Below are positions 14,489 through 22,346 of a stretch of 23,587 bases of DNA, one piece after another. The stretch comes from Nitrospira sp. (GTDB taxonomy: Bacteria; Nitrospirota; Nitrospiria; Nitrospirales; Nitrospiraceae): NCBI GenBank assembly GCA_020697375.1, contig JAJFBJ010000049.1, positions 1 to 23,587 of the forward strand. The letters run 5' to 3'. Each line of letters starts with the position of its first letter. The stretch's first letter is position 1. Below the pieces are notes generated by a model that saw only the letters and a list, made by a program, of their open reading frames with translations, made no database searches and was not told the origin of the DNA. The translations under genes were made by a program, and so were the position numbers.

Positions 14489-15249
14489 CCGGCGATCACT
14501 CCTGCCGGCCGCTTTCACGAGAAGCCTTCGTCGAACGGCTCAGGCGTGAAGGGAGCGTCCGGTACCACGACCACCATCCTTTTCACCGGCTCATGCATCA
14601 CGGCGGTTTGACGAAACGGCAGCTTCAACGATGGGTGCTCAACCGCTATTACTACCAGACCAGAATTCCTATCAAGGATGCGCTCATCCTGTCGAAATCC
14701 GAGGACCCTGTATTCCGGAGGACCTGGCTGCGCCGCATTCAGGACCATGACGGTGAACAGGCAGGGCAAGGCGGCCTGGATTCCTGGCTTGAATTGGCCC
14801 GAGGGGTGGACCTTGACCAGGAAGAGGTGAGGAGTTGCCGGCTGGTGCTTCCGGGAGTCCGGCTCGCCTGCGACGGGTACGTACAGTTCGTCCGCGAGAG
14901 TTCGTTGCTCGCGGCAGTGGCCTCTTCCCTCACGGAACTGTTTGCGGCGGCATTGATGGCCCGGCGTCTGGAAGCATGGGATCGCTATTATCCCTGGGTG
15001 AGCCAGCAGGCCCTGGGCTATTTCCGGAGGCGGATTTCCCGAGCGAGCCTCGATTCAGAACAGGCCATCGAGTTCGTGGTTCAGCATGCCGTCTCGTATG
15101 ACTTACAAGAGCAATGCGTGGCGGCGTTGATCAAGAAGGCCGACATTCTCTGGCACATGCTCGATTGTATCCACATGGCATCCGTCGAGCTGGAGCAAGG
15201 AGTGAAACGGGAGACGCATGATCAGGTGCATGGACAGGCCACGGCTTAG
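14485..15249 (+). CDS. pqqC: Pyrroloquinoline-quinone synthase PqqC
   Basis: A 254-aa cofactor-free oxidase that performs the last step, ring closure and eight-electron oxidation to PQQ using O2. Signatures in order are YHDHHPFHRLMHHGGLTKRQ, WVLNRYYYQTRIPIKDALIL, RIQDHDG, and YVQFVRESSLLAAVASSLTE, plus FVVQHAVSYDLQEQCVAAL near the end. The helical heme-oxygenase-like fold with its His/Tyr/Arg active site is expected. The start at 14485 is set by the ATGA overlap with the pqqB stop and by a GGAG just upstream; the frame extends a little further to 14449 but that would overlap pqqB more. It overlaps pqqD by 32 bp. Confidence 0.96.
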   Translation: MTGDHSCRPLSREAFVERLRREGSVRYHDHHPFHRLMHHGGLTKRQLQRWVLNRYYYQTRIPIKDALILSKSEDPVFRRTWLRRIQDHDGEQAGQGGLDSWLELARGVDLDQEEVRSCRLVLPGVRLACDGYVQFVRESSLLAAVASSLTELFAAALMARRLEAWDRYYPWVSQQALGYFRRRISRASLDSEQAIEFVVQHAVSYDLQEQCVAALIKKADILWHMLDCIHMASVELEQGVKRETHDQVHGQATA

Positions 15250-15499
15250 TCGCAAAGTCCGCCTTCGTTTCGACCGAAGAACCGGCCGCTCCCTGCTCCT
15301 GTACCCTGAAACGGGGCTCGAGTTGAACGGGAGCGCGGCGGAGATCGCGGGCCTCTGCACGGGAGTCCATACGGTGGACGACATTGCCCGGTTGGTCGCT
15401 CCAGCCTATGAGGGCGTTTCTCCGGAGGAAATCAAACCGGAGGTCCTGGGCTTTCTCGATGCCCTTGCCGCTCGTGGCCTCCTTCAAGGTCTGCGATGA
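15218..15499 (+). CDS. pqqD: PQQ biosynthesis chaperone PqqD
   Basis: A 93-aa peptide chaperone that binds PqqA and presents it to the radical SAM enzyme PqqE. The fold pattern is clear: RPRLSRKVRLRFDRRTGRSL, LLYPETGLELNGSAAEIAGL and HTVDDIARLVAPAYEGV, then a C-terminal helix with EEIKPEVLGFLDALAARGL. The start ATG at 15218 has a GGGAGA ribosome site and lies inside the end of pqqC; ATG 15230 four codons later is an alternative. Its stop overlaps the pqqE start (ATGA). In some bacteria PqqD is fused to PqqC or PqqE, and the tight overlap here reflects the same coupling. Confidence 0.94.
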   Translation: MIRCMDRPRLSRKVRLRFDRRTGRSLLLYPETGLELNGSAAEIAGLCTGVHTVDDIARLVAPAYEGVSPEEIKPEVLGFLDALAARGLLQGLR

Positions 15500-16599
15500 T
15501 GAACGACTATCGCCCTTACACGCTGATCGCCGAGCTTACCTACCGTTGCCCGTTACGATGTCCCTACTGCTCGAATCCGCTCGACCATGTCGCTCGCCAG
15601 GGCGAAGTCGATACCGGCACATGGCTGCGGTTGTTTCATGAGGCGGAAGCGCTGGGCTGCGTTCAGCTCAACTTGACGGGCGGCGAGCCTCTGATCAGGG
15701 ACGATCTGGAGTTTCTTGTCCAAGGCGCGCGCAAGCTCGACCTGTACACGAACCTCATCACGAGCGGTATTCCACTGACCTACGAACGCCTCGCGCGCCT
15801 GAGGGATCTCGGCCTCAACAGCGTGCAACTGTCTCTGCAAAGTACCAGGCCCTTGGAATCGGACCGCATCGCCGGGGCGCCGTCCTTCCATCGCAAGCTC
15901 GAAGCCATGCAATGGGTCACCTCGCTCGGCCTTCCGTTGACCATGAACGTCGTGCTCCATCGCGAAAACATGGCCGAGGTGGCGGACTTCATCTCGCTGG
16001 CTGAGCACGTGTCCGCCGATCGTCTCGAACTGGCGAACGCGCAATATGTAGGTTGGGCGCTGCGGAACCGCTCAGCCCTCCTGCCGACGGAGGACCAGCT
16101 CGAACAGGCGCGCACCATCGCGGTTGAGGCCAGGAACAGGCTGAATGGACGGATGGAGATACTTTTCGTCACCCCTGATTATTATTCGACCTATCCCAAG
16201 TCCTGCATGGATGGATGGGGACGCCGCTTCATCCTGGTGAACCCGGAGGGATACGCTCTTCCCTGCCACCTCGCTCAGACCATTGCTGGTCTCCAATTCG
16301 ACAATGTCTCGGAGCGCAGCCTTGAGGACATCTGGCTGCATTCCTCCTGCTTCAATCGCTTTCGCGGTGAAGACTGGCTTCCCGATCCCTGCCGAACCTG
16401 TCACCGTCGTAGCCTGGACTTCGGAGGTTGCCGTTGCCAGGCCTTTCATCTGACCGGGAATGCCGGCGTCGCCGATCCCGCCTGTTCCCTCTCATCCGAC
16501 CATGGCCTGATCGAAGCAGCAAGGAGCCAGGCGTCGCAGACGGCGGGAACCACGGTGCTGTTCGAATATAGGACCGGCCGGGGATTCGCTCACACATGA
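15496..16599 (+). CDS. pqqE: PqqA peptide cyclase PqqE (radical SAM, SPASM)
   Basis: A 367-aa radical SAM enzyme that joins PqqA Glu16 to Tyr20 by a carbon-carbon bond. The SAM cluster motif is C18-x3-C22-x2-C25 in LTYRCPLRCPYCSNPLDH, followed by LNLTGGEPLIRDDLEFLV for SAM binding and LYTNLITSGIPLT. The C-terminal SPASM region has SCMDGWGRRFILVNPEGYAL then PCHLAQTI, DPCRTCHRRS and the strongly diagnostic DFGGCRCQAFHLTGNA, providing ligands for auxiliary iron-sulfur clusters. The start overlaps the pqqD stop, and a second ATG follows three bases later. Its own stop overlaps the next gene. No separate PqqF/PqqG protease gene is in the window. Confidence 0.96.
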   Translation: MMNDYRPYTLIAELTYRCPLRCPYCSNPLDHVARQGEVDTGTWLRLFHEAEALGCVQLNLTGGEPLIRDDLEFLVQGARKLDLYTNLITSGIPLTYERLARLRDLGLNSVQLSLQSTRPLESDRIAGAPSFHRKLEAMQWVTSLGLPLTMNVVLHRENMAEVADFISLAEHVSADRLELANAQYVGWALRNRSALLPTEDQLEQARTIAVEARNRLNGRMEILFVTPDYYSTYPKSCMDGWGRRFILVNPEGYALPCHLAQTIAGLQFDNVSERSLEDIWLHSSCFNRFRGEDWLPDPCRTCHRRSLDFGGCRCQAFHLTGNAGVADPACSLSSDHGLIEAARSQASQTAGTTVLFEYRTGRGFAHT

Positions 16600-17117
16600 T
16601 CCGCCGCATGGATATCAGCCTGGTGATTTTGCTCCTGCTGGCCCTTTCCGCCGTTCTCTTCGCATTTATGAAGGACCGCTCGCTGCCGTTGGAGGGACTG
16701 CATGCGACCGGCCGGCTCATCGGGAACGTCTGGATCGAATTGCTGTTGGGCTTCCTCATTGCCGGACTGGTTGAAGTGCTCATTTCGCCCTCTGAGATCA
16801 CGGCATGGCTGGGACCTGAGTCTTCCATGCGGGGCATCTTCATCGGGTGGATGGCAGGCTTGGCCATCCCAGGAGGACCGTACCTGCTTTTTCCGATGGC
16901 CGCCGGACTGTTCAACAGCGGAGCGGCTCCGGGCGCCTTGATCGCACTGATCAGCGCGAAGACGTTGCTGAGCCCGATCAGGGTGCTGACCTATGAGGCT
17001 CCGTTGATGGGATGGCCCTTGACCCTCGCCCGCTGTGTGCCGGCTCTGTTCCTGCCGCCGCTCCTGGGAATGTTGGGACAGTGGCTGTTCAATGTATTCA
17101 CGAAGAAATTGTGTTGA
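16596..17117 (+). CDS. Small permease-like membrane protein, last gene of the pqq overlap chain
   Basis: A 173-aa protein with about five hydrophobic helices. WIELLLGFLIAGLVEVLISP, GWMAGLAIPGGPYLLFPMAA, ALIALISAKTLLSPIRVLTY and LPPLLGMLGQWLF resemble a single half of predicted permeases in the DUF318/ArsP-like group, whose members have duplicated units with such Gly-Pro-rich helices; the match is by pattern only. Its ATG overlaps the pqqE stop (ATGA), the same coupling as pqqB-C and pqqD-E, which ties it to the PQQ pathway. A role in moving PQQ or an intermediate across the membrane is an inference; no standard PQQ exporter is known to me. It ends 26 bp before the PQQ-enzyme gene. Confidence 0.7.
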   Translation: MIRRMDISLVILLLLALSAVLFAFMKDRSLPLEGLHATGRLIGNVWIELLLGFLIAGLVEVLISPSEITAWLGPESSMRGIFIGWMAGLAIPGGPYLLFPMAAGLFNSGAAPGALIALISAKTLLSPIRVLTYEAPLMGWPLTLARCVPALFLPPLLGMLGQWLFNVFTKKLC

Positions 17118-17143
17118 AAGCCATCCAAAGAAGAAAGGGCGAC

Positions 17144-18259
17144 ATGATGCGTCACACCATTGCGCCGGCGTTCTTTATGGCGATCCTCTTGTGCGCCGCA
17201 TGCGGAGTCCAGGCCGGCTCACTTCCCTTGGATAAAATCAGCCTTCCACCTGGTTTTACCATCGCGCTCTACTCGGATCAGGTGCCGAATGCGCGGGGAA
17301 TGGCGCTCGGAGAGAATGGGACGCTGTTCGTCGGGACGCGGAGCAAGGGAACGGTGTATGCCGTGCTGGACAAGAACGGCGATCATCGCGCCGACGAGGT
17401 CCTGACCGTCGCTCGCGGTTTGAACATGCCGGTCGGCGTGGCCTACCGGAAGGGCTCACTGTACGTCTCCGCGTTGGATCGCATCCTGCGCTTTGACCGG
17501 ATCGAAGAGCGATTAAAAAATCCGATTCCACCGGTCGTGATCACGGACCGGTTTCCGCAAGAGACGTCGCATGGATGGAAATTCATTGCCTTTGGCCCCG
17601 ATGGGAAACTGTATGTACCGGTCGGAGCGCCCTGCAACATCTGCGAACCCGATCCTGATCGTTACGCCTTGATCGCGCGTATGAATCCGGATGGGAGCGG
17701 GTATGAGGTCGTCGCCCGCGGGGTCCGCAACTCGGTCGGATTCGATTGGGATCCGAGAAACCAGGAATTGTGGTTCACGGAGAATGGCCGGGATTATCTC
17801 GGGGATGACCGGCCGCCGGATGAGCTGAACCATGCGCCAAAGCCGGGATTGCATTTCGGCTATCCCTATTGCCATGGAGACACGATCGCTGATCCTGAAT
17901 ATGGCGACAAACATGCCTGCCATGAATTCACCCCTCCGGCTGTCGCGCTCAATCCCCATGTCGCATCGCTGGGGATGCGTTTCTATACCGGCCGCATGTT
18001 CCCCCCGGAATATCGGAACCACATCTTCATTGCCGAGCATGGCTCCTGGAATCGCAGCGAAAAAGTCGGCTACCGGATCACCTTGGTGGCGCGGGATGGT
18101 CAGGGTCGTCTCCGGTATTCCACATTCGCCGAAGGATGGCTGCAAGGGAAAGAGGCATGGGGCCGTCCAGCCGATCTTCTCGTAATGCCGGACGGCGCGC
18201 TATTGGTATCCGACGATGAGGCGGGCGTGATTTACCGTATCAGCTACAGCAAGCCCTAG
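17144..18259 (+). CDS. Exported sorbosone-dehydrogenase-like PQQ beta-propeller enzyme
   Basis: A 371-aa secreted protein of the soluble glucose/sorbosone dehydrogenase family, PQQ-dependent enzymes that oxidise sugars or related aldehydes in the periplasm. It starts with a signal peptide (RHTIAPAFFMAILLCAACG, then VQAGS); the cysteine in CAAC could be lipidated but the lipobox is imperfect. Propeller signatures are LPPGFTIALYSDQVPNARGM, FGPDGKLYVPVGAPCNICEP, the hallmark GVRNSVGFDWDPRNQELWF followed by TENGRD, GLHFGYPYCHGD and FIAEHGSWNRSEKVGYRI. ATG 17144 is used, with an AAGAAAGGG site; the frame extends upstream into the permease gene. Its place directly after the PQQ operon supports PQQ as the cofactor. 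The substrate is unknown. No C-terminal cytochrome domain is present. Confidence 0.9.
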   Translation: MMRHTIAPAFFMAILLCAACGVQAGSLPLDKISLPPGFTIALYSDQVPNARGMALGENGTLFVGTRSKGTVYAVLDKNGDHRADEVLTVARGLNMPVGVAYRKGSLYVSALDRILRFDRIEERLKNPIPPVVITDRFPQETSHGWKFIAFGPDGKLYVPVGAPCNICEPDPDRYALIARMNPDGSGYEVVARGVRNSVGFDWDPRNQELWFTENGRDYLGDDRPPDELNHAPKPGLHFGYPYCHGDTIADPEYGDKHACHEFTPPAVALNPHVASLGMRFYTGRMFPPEYRNHIFIAEHGSWNRSEKVGYRITLVARDGQGRLRYSTFAEGWLQGKEAWGRPADLLVMPDGALLVSDDEAGVIYRISYSKP

Positions 18260-18285
18260 GAGGCTGTTGAAAAACGATTTTTGGA
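18258..18285 (+). repeat. Fragment resembling one end of the palindromic repeat
   Basis: AGGAGGCTGTTGAAAAACG directly after the sorbosone dehydrogenase stop resembles one end of the intergenic repeat (AGGCTGCTCAAAAAGGC at 13432). The continuation does not match, so it is a decayed or partial copy. A similar scrap, CATGCTGTTGAAAACGGC, lies near 18598-18615. Confidence 0.35.
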
Positions 18286-18338
18286 GGTTCTCTGGCGGCT
18301 GATGCTCCACCGTGTGAGATCACGAATAGTCCGCGCAC

Positions 18339-18460
18339 AGGATGTTCAAAATGGCCGTCCAGCGCGACCGCAGCAAGCAAAGGGGCGAAGCGTACCCTTG
18401 CGGTACGTTGAGCCTCTGCGCGATGCGAGAACAAAGCTGGCGGGCTTTTTCAACATCCTG
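18339..18460 (+). repeat. Palindromic intergenic repeat, complete copy
   Basis: CAGGATGTTCAAAATGGCCG on the left and GCGGGCTTTTTCAACATCCTG on the right form inverted ends of a ~122-bp element. The centre holds the hairpin CGTACC (18391-18396) / GGTACG (18402-18407), then TTGAGCCTCTGCGCGATGCG. The right half is almost identical to 13159-13221. It lies downstream of the PQQ module. Confidence 0.8.
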
Positions 18461-18543
18461 CTAGGCCGGGACCATTGATGAATAATCCGCGCTCGCAAGC
18501 TCGCCGTATCGGCCTCGTCGCTCTACAGGGAATCTGCGCATCG

Positions 18544-18566
18544 AATACAACATGTCCTGTATCGCC
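18544..18566 (+). promoter_or_regulatory. 23-bp palindromic motif, copy 2 (upstream of SDR/oxidase block)
   Basis: ATACAACATGTCCTGTAT (18545-18562) followed by CGCC; it differs from the copy at 13059 by two bases. Half-sites TACAACA and TCCTGTA are separated by 2 bases. A CTACAG occurs about 20 bp before both copies, so the shared block may be longer (18523-18566 and 13037-13082). Confidence 0.45.
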
Positions 18567-18637
18567 AGGTCATGGGGTGGCTGGTAGGTTGCATCAACAT
18601 GCTGTTGAAAACGGCAGTTCATCGATCACCATCTGAG

Positions 18638-19369
18638 ATGAGTATGCAGGCGCCCCGTCTGAAGGGATATGTGGCGCTCATCGCCGGTGGGACGGAAGGG
18701 GTGGGCCGAGGCATCGTGCGGGCGTTCCTCGAAGAAGGGTCGCTCGTGGTGGTGCCCTCTTCATCGGCGGAACAACTCGAGCGGCTGCGGGAGGAGCTGC
18801 ACGAGTTTCCTGCCGAGGATTTGGTGACTCTCTTCGGTGACGTGGGGCGGCTGGACGAAGCAGAACGTATCAGAGAAGTCTTGGTCGGCCGGGTCGGCCG
18901 GCTCGACGCCATCGTGGATTCGCTCGGCCGCTGGCATCATGCCCAGTCTTTGGTCGACCTGTCATTGGAAAGCTGGGAACGTACGCTGCGCGAGAATCTC
19001 ACGGCTCACTTTGCCGTCATCCACACGTTTATTCCAATGGTGAGAGCGCAGGGGTACGGAAGCTATACGTTCATCAAACGCGCGGACCCTGACGATCCGG
19101 GTACGCACGACGACAGGAGCGCGGCCACCGGATCCTCCCAAGAGATGCTGATTCGCACGTTGACGGAAGAATTGGCGGATACCCAGGTGCGGGTCAACGA
19201 GGTGATCGTGTGTACGGAGAGCAGCATGGATGAAGGAACGCCGGAAGCGCCTGGTCGTTCCTTCCGTGACTGCGTGGGGCTGTTCACCGCCTGGCTGGCT
19301 TCCGAAGAAGGCGCAACCGTGCGAGGGGCCATTATCCGCCCGGCGGTTCGTTCCTCATCAACAAGATGA
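18638..19369 (+). CDS. SDR-fold protein lacking the catalytic Tyr and Lys
   Basis: A 243-aa Rossmann protein of the short-chain dehydrogenase family. The nucleotide-binding loop is kept (YVALIAGGTEGVGRGIVRAF), as are the LFGDVGRLDEAERI and DLSLESWERTLRENLTAHFA segments. The NNAG motif is replaced by DSLGRWHH. Aligning back from TLTEEL, the catalytic Tyr and Lys positions of Y-x3-K hold Ser and Gly (SAATGSSQEMLIRTL). It should therefore bind a dinucleotide at most, without normal dehydrogenase chemistry; a structural or regulatory role is possible. ATG 18638 (or 18644) is chosen since homology starts there; the ribosome site is weak. It precedes the oxidase gene by 100 bp on the same strand and may share its transcript. 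Confidence 0.75.
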   Translation: MSMQAPRLKGYVALIAGGTEGVGRGIVRAFLEEGSLVVVPSSSAEQLERLREELHEFPAEDLVTLFGDVGRLDEAERIREVLVGRVGRLDAIVDSLGRWHHAQSLVDLSLESWERTLRENLTAHFAVIHTFIPMVRAQGYGSYTFIKRADPDDPGTHDDRSAATGSSQEMLIRTLTEELADTQVRVNEVIVCTESSMDEGTPEAPGRSFRDCVGLFTAWLASEEGATVRGAIIRPAVRSSSTR

Positions 19370-19469
19370 TGAAGGATGAACGGTCGGATCATGATCGGGA
19401 TTGACGCCGATTGCATCAAGGTCAAGGCGACGTCGTCGTAAACGACATCAGGTCTTTGCGAATCACAGA

Positions 19470-22346
19470 ATGAATGAACCGGAACTCGTCGACAAACCAC
19501 TGGTGAGGGCATGGTCGCGTTGGGCGCTGGTGTGGCTCACGTTTTTTCCGCTCGTCGGCGTGCTGGTCTCAATTCAGTTCCACAATCCGGAGTTCCTGCA
19601 AGAGACAGAGTGGTTTACATTCGGCCGGCTTCGGGCAGTCCATACGAACGGCGTGATCTTCGGTTCTTTCACGACTGCCTTCATCGGGCTGCTGTACTAC
19701 TTTATTCCCCGGCTCTGCGGCGTCCCGCTGTACAAGGTCGAATGGGGTTGGTGGCTGCTTTGGATGTGGAACATTTTCTTGGTGGTCGGTTCCGTTTCGT
19801 TGCTGCTCGGTTATGTCATCGGGGTTGAGAATGCGGAATTCGAATGGCCCTTGAACATACTGCGTTACCTGGTGTTCGTTGGCCTCGCGGTCCAAGTCCT
19901 CGGCACGATCTTCCGCCGGCGGGCGGCACGATTTTACGTGTCTTTGTGGTACAGCCTCGCCGCCGTCATCTGGACTCTGCTGAACCTGCTCATCGGGAAT
20001 GTTCTGCTGCCGTACGGCCCCATTTCCGGGGCGAACAGCGCGGCGATGCACGGCCTCTACATGCATTATGTGATGGGTCTGTGGTTGACGCCGGCCGGTC
20101 TCGCGACGATTTACTACTTCCTGCCGCTGGCGGCAAAGAACGCGCTTTACAGCCACAAGCTGTCCTTGTTGGGGTTCTGGACGCTCGCGCTTTTCTATCC
20201 GCTCGTCGGCACGCACCACTATCTGTACAGCCCCATCCCGCATTGGACACAAACCGTCTCCATCGTCCACAGCATGTGGATGATCATTCCGGTCTTTGCC
20301 GTCATCGTCAATTTTTTCGGCACGATGTTGGGGCGATGGGGGACCGTTCTGGGCGGAGGAGGCGGTGACAATTATGCGGCGAAGTTTCTCATGGTCGGGG
20401 TCTTTTATTACCTGATCGGAAGCTTTCAGGGTTCGATCGAATCCCTGTATCGGTTTCAGGAACTTACGCATTTCAACGATTTCGTGGTCGGCCATGCCCA
20501 CCTGACCGTATTCGGGGCAATGATTCTATGGGTCGTCGGCGGGCTCTATTACGTCTGGCCTCGTCTGGTCGGCAAGCAACTCTGGAGCGATCGCCTCGCA
20601 AGCTGGCATCTCTGGCTCACGGTGACCGGATTCACGACGATGATTCTCGGCCTTACGGCGCAGGGGTTCATTCAGGGATCGATGCTGGAAACGGGATCTG
20701 ATTTCGTGGACTCGATCAGGGCAATGCAGCCCTGGTGGGTGACTCGGACCGTGGTCGGGGCCATGATGGACTTGGCCCTCGGATTCATGGCCTACAACTT
20801 CTATAAGACCCGGCGTGAGGGCCGGCCGCTTCAAGAGAATGATTATGAGCCGGCGCAACCACGCAGAGAGCCCATTGCCATGGAAGCCAAGTCGGGCTGG
20901 CTGGAAAATCCATCCACGGTAGGCATCGTGGCCGGCATCGGATTTTTTTCCATGGCTGTGTTCATCCTCGGATTTATCCCCTGGCTGCAGCCTTCCACTC
21001 GCGTGACGACCGTCGTCGATGCCGTCACAGGCAGCACCGTTCGCGTGGAAGACTATACGCCACTCGAACGGCGTGGCCGGGAAATCTATATCAAAGACGG
21101 TTGTTGGCATTGTCATTCGCAGTACATCCGGCCGGTGACCGGCGAATCTTTCCGGTGGGGGCCGGTGTCCCAGATCGGTGAATCTGCCTACGATGTGCCG
21201 CACTTGTTCAGCACGAGGCGCATCGGGCCGGACCTGTCGCGCGTCGGCCGTAAGTACGGCGACGACTGGCACATCGCCCACCTTTGGAATCCGTCCGATG
21301 TGGTGTACGACTCGATCATGCCACGCTTCCCATGGTTGTTCGATGAGGGAGCGCACCAAGGCCCGCCGCAATTGACTGAAGACGGCAAAGCGCTGGTGGC
21401 CTATCTTCAGCGTCTCGGCACTTCGATCGGCGACTGGCGAGCGGGCGCAGCCCCGGCAAGGACGCCGGGTCCAATCAGTTCGGGGAATCCGCATGCTCGT
21501 GAGGAACTGTTGTCCCTCGGCACAGACGTGTACGCCCGACGGTGCGCCGGCTGTCACGGGACGAAGGGAGACGGCAAGGGTCCGTCGGCGCCGTTTCTCA
21601 ATCCGAAGCCCAGAGATTTCACGACCGGACTCTTCAAATTCACGGCGACCGCCGGCAAGAACTCATTGCCGACCGATGCCGATCTGTACCTGACGCTCAC
21701 GCATGGCTTATGGGGCACGTCGATGCCCTCGGTGCAAGAAATCTCGGAGCGCCAACGATGGGCCGTCATTCAATACATCAAGACGTTCTCAAATCGATGG
21801 ACCAAGGAACCGGCAGGACAGCCCATCTCCATTCCTTTAGAGCCGCCGGTGACTCCAGATTCCATTGAACGTGGAAAGGCGACGTTTCAGACGAACTGCG
21901 CCTTGTGCCATGGCGATGGAGGAAAAGCCGACGGCCCATTGTCGGGCCCGGGCATGCTCATGGACGATTGGGGCGAACCAGTCAAGCCGGCCCATCTGAC
22001 GCTTCCCGCCGGCGTGCCGGGAGGAGTCAAACTCGGACATAACGGAGCCCACCTGTTCCAGACGATCGTCGCAGGCATCGGCGGGACTCCGATGCCGCCG
22101 TTCGACAGCATGGCGCCCGAAGAAGTCTGGGACCTGGTCCATTTCATCCAATCGTTGCGTGTCGAGGCTCACGAAGCCGAGCTCTTGGCCGCGGGACTCA
22201 AGGAACAGGACAGATTGGTCGCGAGAGAGAAAATCTGGGCGTTGATCTCCGATCGTGCCGATGAACTGAAGGTACGCATCACCAAGGCGCCGGAGGGGGT
22301 TGCGGCTCCCGAGCAAGACGACATGGAGCACGTGAGGCGCCAATGA
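19470..22346 (+). CDS. Fused cbb3-like cytochrome c oxidase, CcoN-CcoO-CcoP
   Basis: A 958-aa inner-membrane terminal oxidase with three subunits in one chain. Residues 1-~470 are CcoN-like: His58 (RAVHTNGVIFGSF) and His344 for low-spin heme b, His342 (VVGHAHLTVFG) for heme b3, and His199 (YMHYVMGLWLT) plus His249-His250 for CuB. Tyr243 in FYPLVGTHHYLYS matches the CcoN cross-linked Tyr. Residues ~495-665 are CcoO-like, with a membrane helix (GIGFFSMAVFILGFIPWL), C545WHC548H and MPRFPWLF. Two further cytochrome c domains carry C692AGC695H and C810ALC813H, as in CcoP, but no CcoP anchor helix. It should reduce O2 with electrons from cytochrome c. ATG 19470 is chosen by homology; the ribosome site is weak. 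The CcoH/CcoS/CcoI assembly genes are not in the window. Confidence 0.9.
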   Translation: MNEPELVDKPLVRAWSRWALVWLTFFPLVGVLVSIQFHNPEFLQETEWFTFGRLRAVHTNGVIFGSFTTAFIGLLYYFIPRLCGVPLYKVEWGWWLLWMWNIFLVVGSVSLLLGYVIGVENAEFEWPLNILRYLVFVGLAVQVLGTIFRRRAARFYVSLWYSLAAVIWTLLNLLIGNVLLPYGPISGANSAAMHGLYMHYVMGLWLTPAGLATIYYFLPLAAKNALYSHKLSLLGFWTLALFYPLVGTHHYLYSPIPHWTQTVSIVHSMWMIIPVFAVIVNFFGTMLGRWGTVLGGGGGDNYAAKFLMVGVFYYLIGSFQGSIESLYRFQELTHFNDFVVGHAHLTVFGAMILWVVGGLYYVWPRLVGKQLWSDRLASWHLWLTVTGFTTMILGLTAQGFIQGSMLETGSDFVDSIRAMQPWWVTRTVVGAMMDLALGFMAYNFYKTRREGRPLQENDYEPAQPRREPIAMEAKSGWLENPSTVGIVAGIGFFSMAVFILGFIPWLQPSTRVTTVVDAVTGSTVRVEDYTPLERRGREIYIKDGCWHCHSQYIRPVTGESFRWGPVSQIGESAYDVPHLFSTRRIGPDLSRVGRKYGDDWHIAHLWNPSDVVYDSIMPRFPWLFDEGAHQGPPQLTEDGKALVAYLQRLGTSIGDWRAGAAPARTPGPISSGNPHAREELLSLGTDVYARRCAGCHGTKGDGKGPSAPFLNPKPRDFTTGLFKFTATAGKNSLPTDADLYLTLTHGLWGTSMPSVQEISERQRWAVIQYIKTFSNRWTKEPAGQPISIPLEPPVTPDSIERGKATFQTNCALCHGDGGKADGPLSGPGMLMDDWGEPVKPAHLTLPAGVPGGVKLGHNGAHLFQTIVAGIGGTPMPPFDSMAPEEVWDLVHFIQSLRVEAHEAELLAAGLKEQDRLVAREKIWALISDRADELKVRITKAPEGVAAPEQDDMEHVRRQ

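Noticed and set aside
19402..19425. FNR-like box (TTGAC ... ATCAA / GTCAA) ahead of the oxidase
   Set aside because: The spacing does not fit TTGAT-N4-ATCAA and the arms match poorly; it is probably chance.
20526..21557. Minus-strand open frame of 343 codons inside the oxidase gene
   Set aside because: It lies antisense to the CcoN/CcoO part, which has intact heme ligands; its composition is that of a GC-rich shadow frame.
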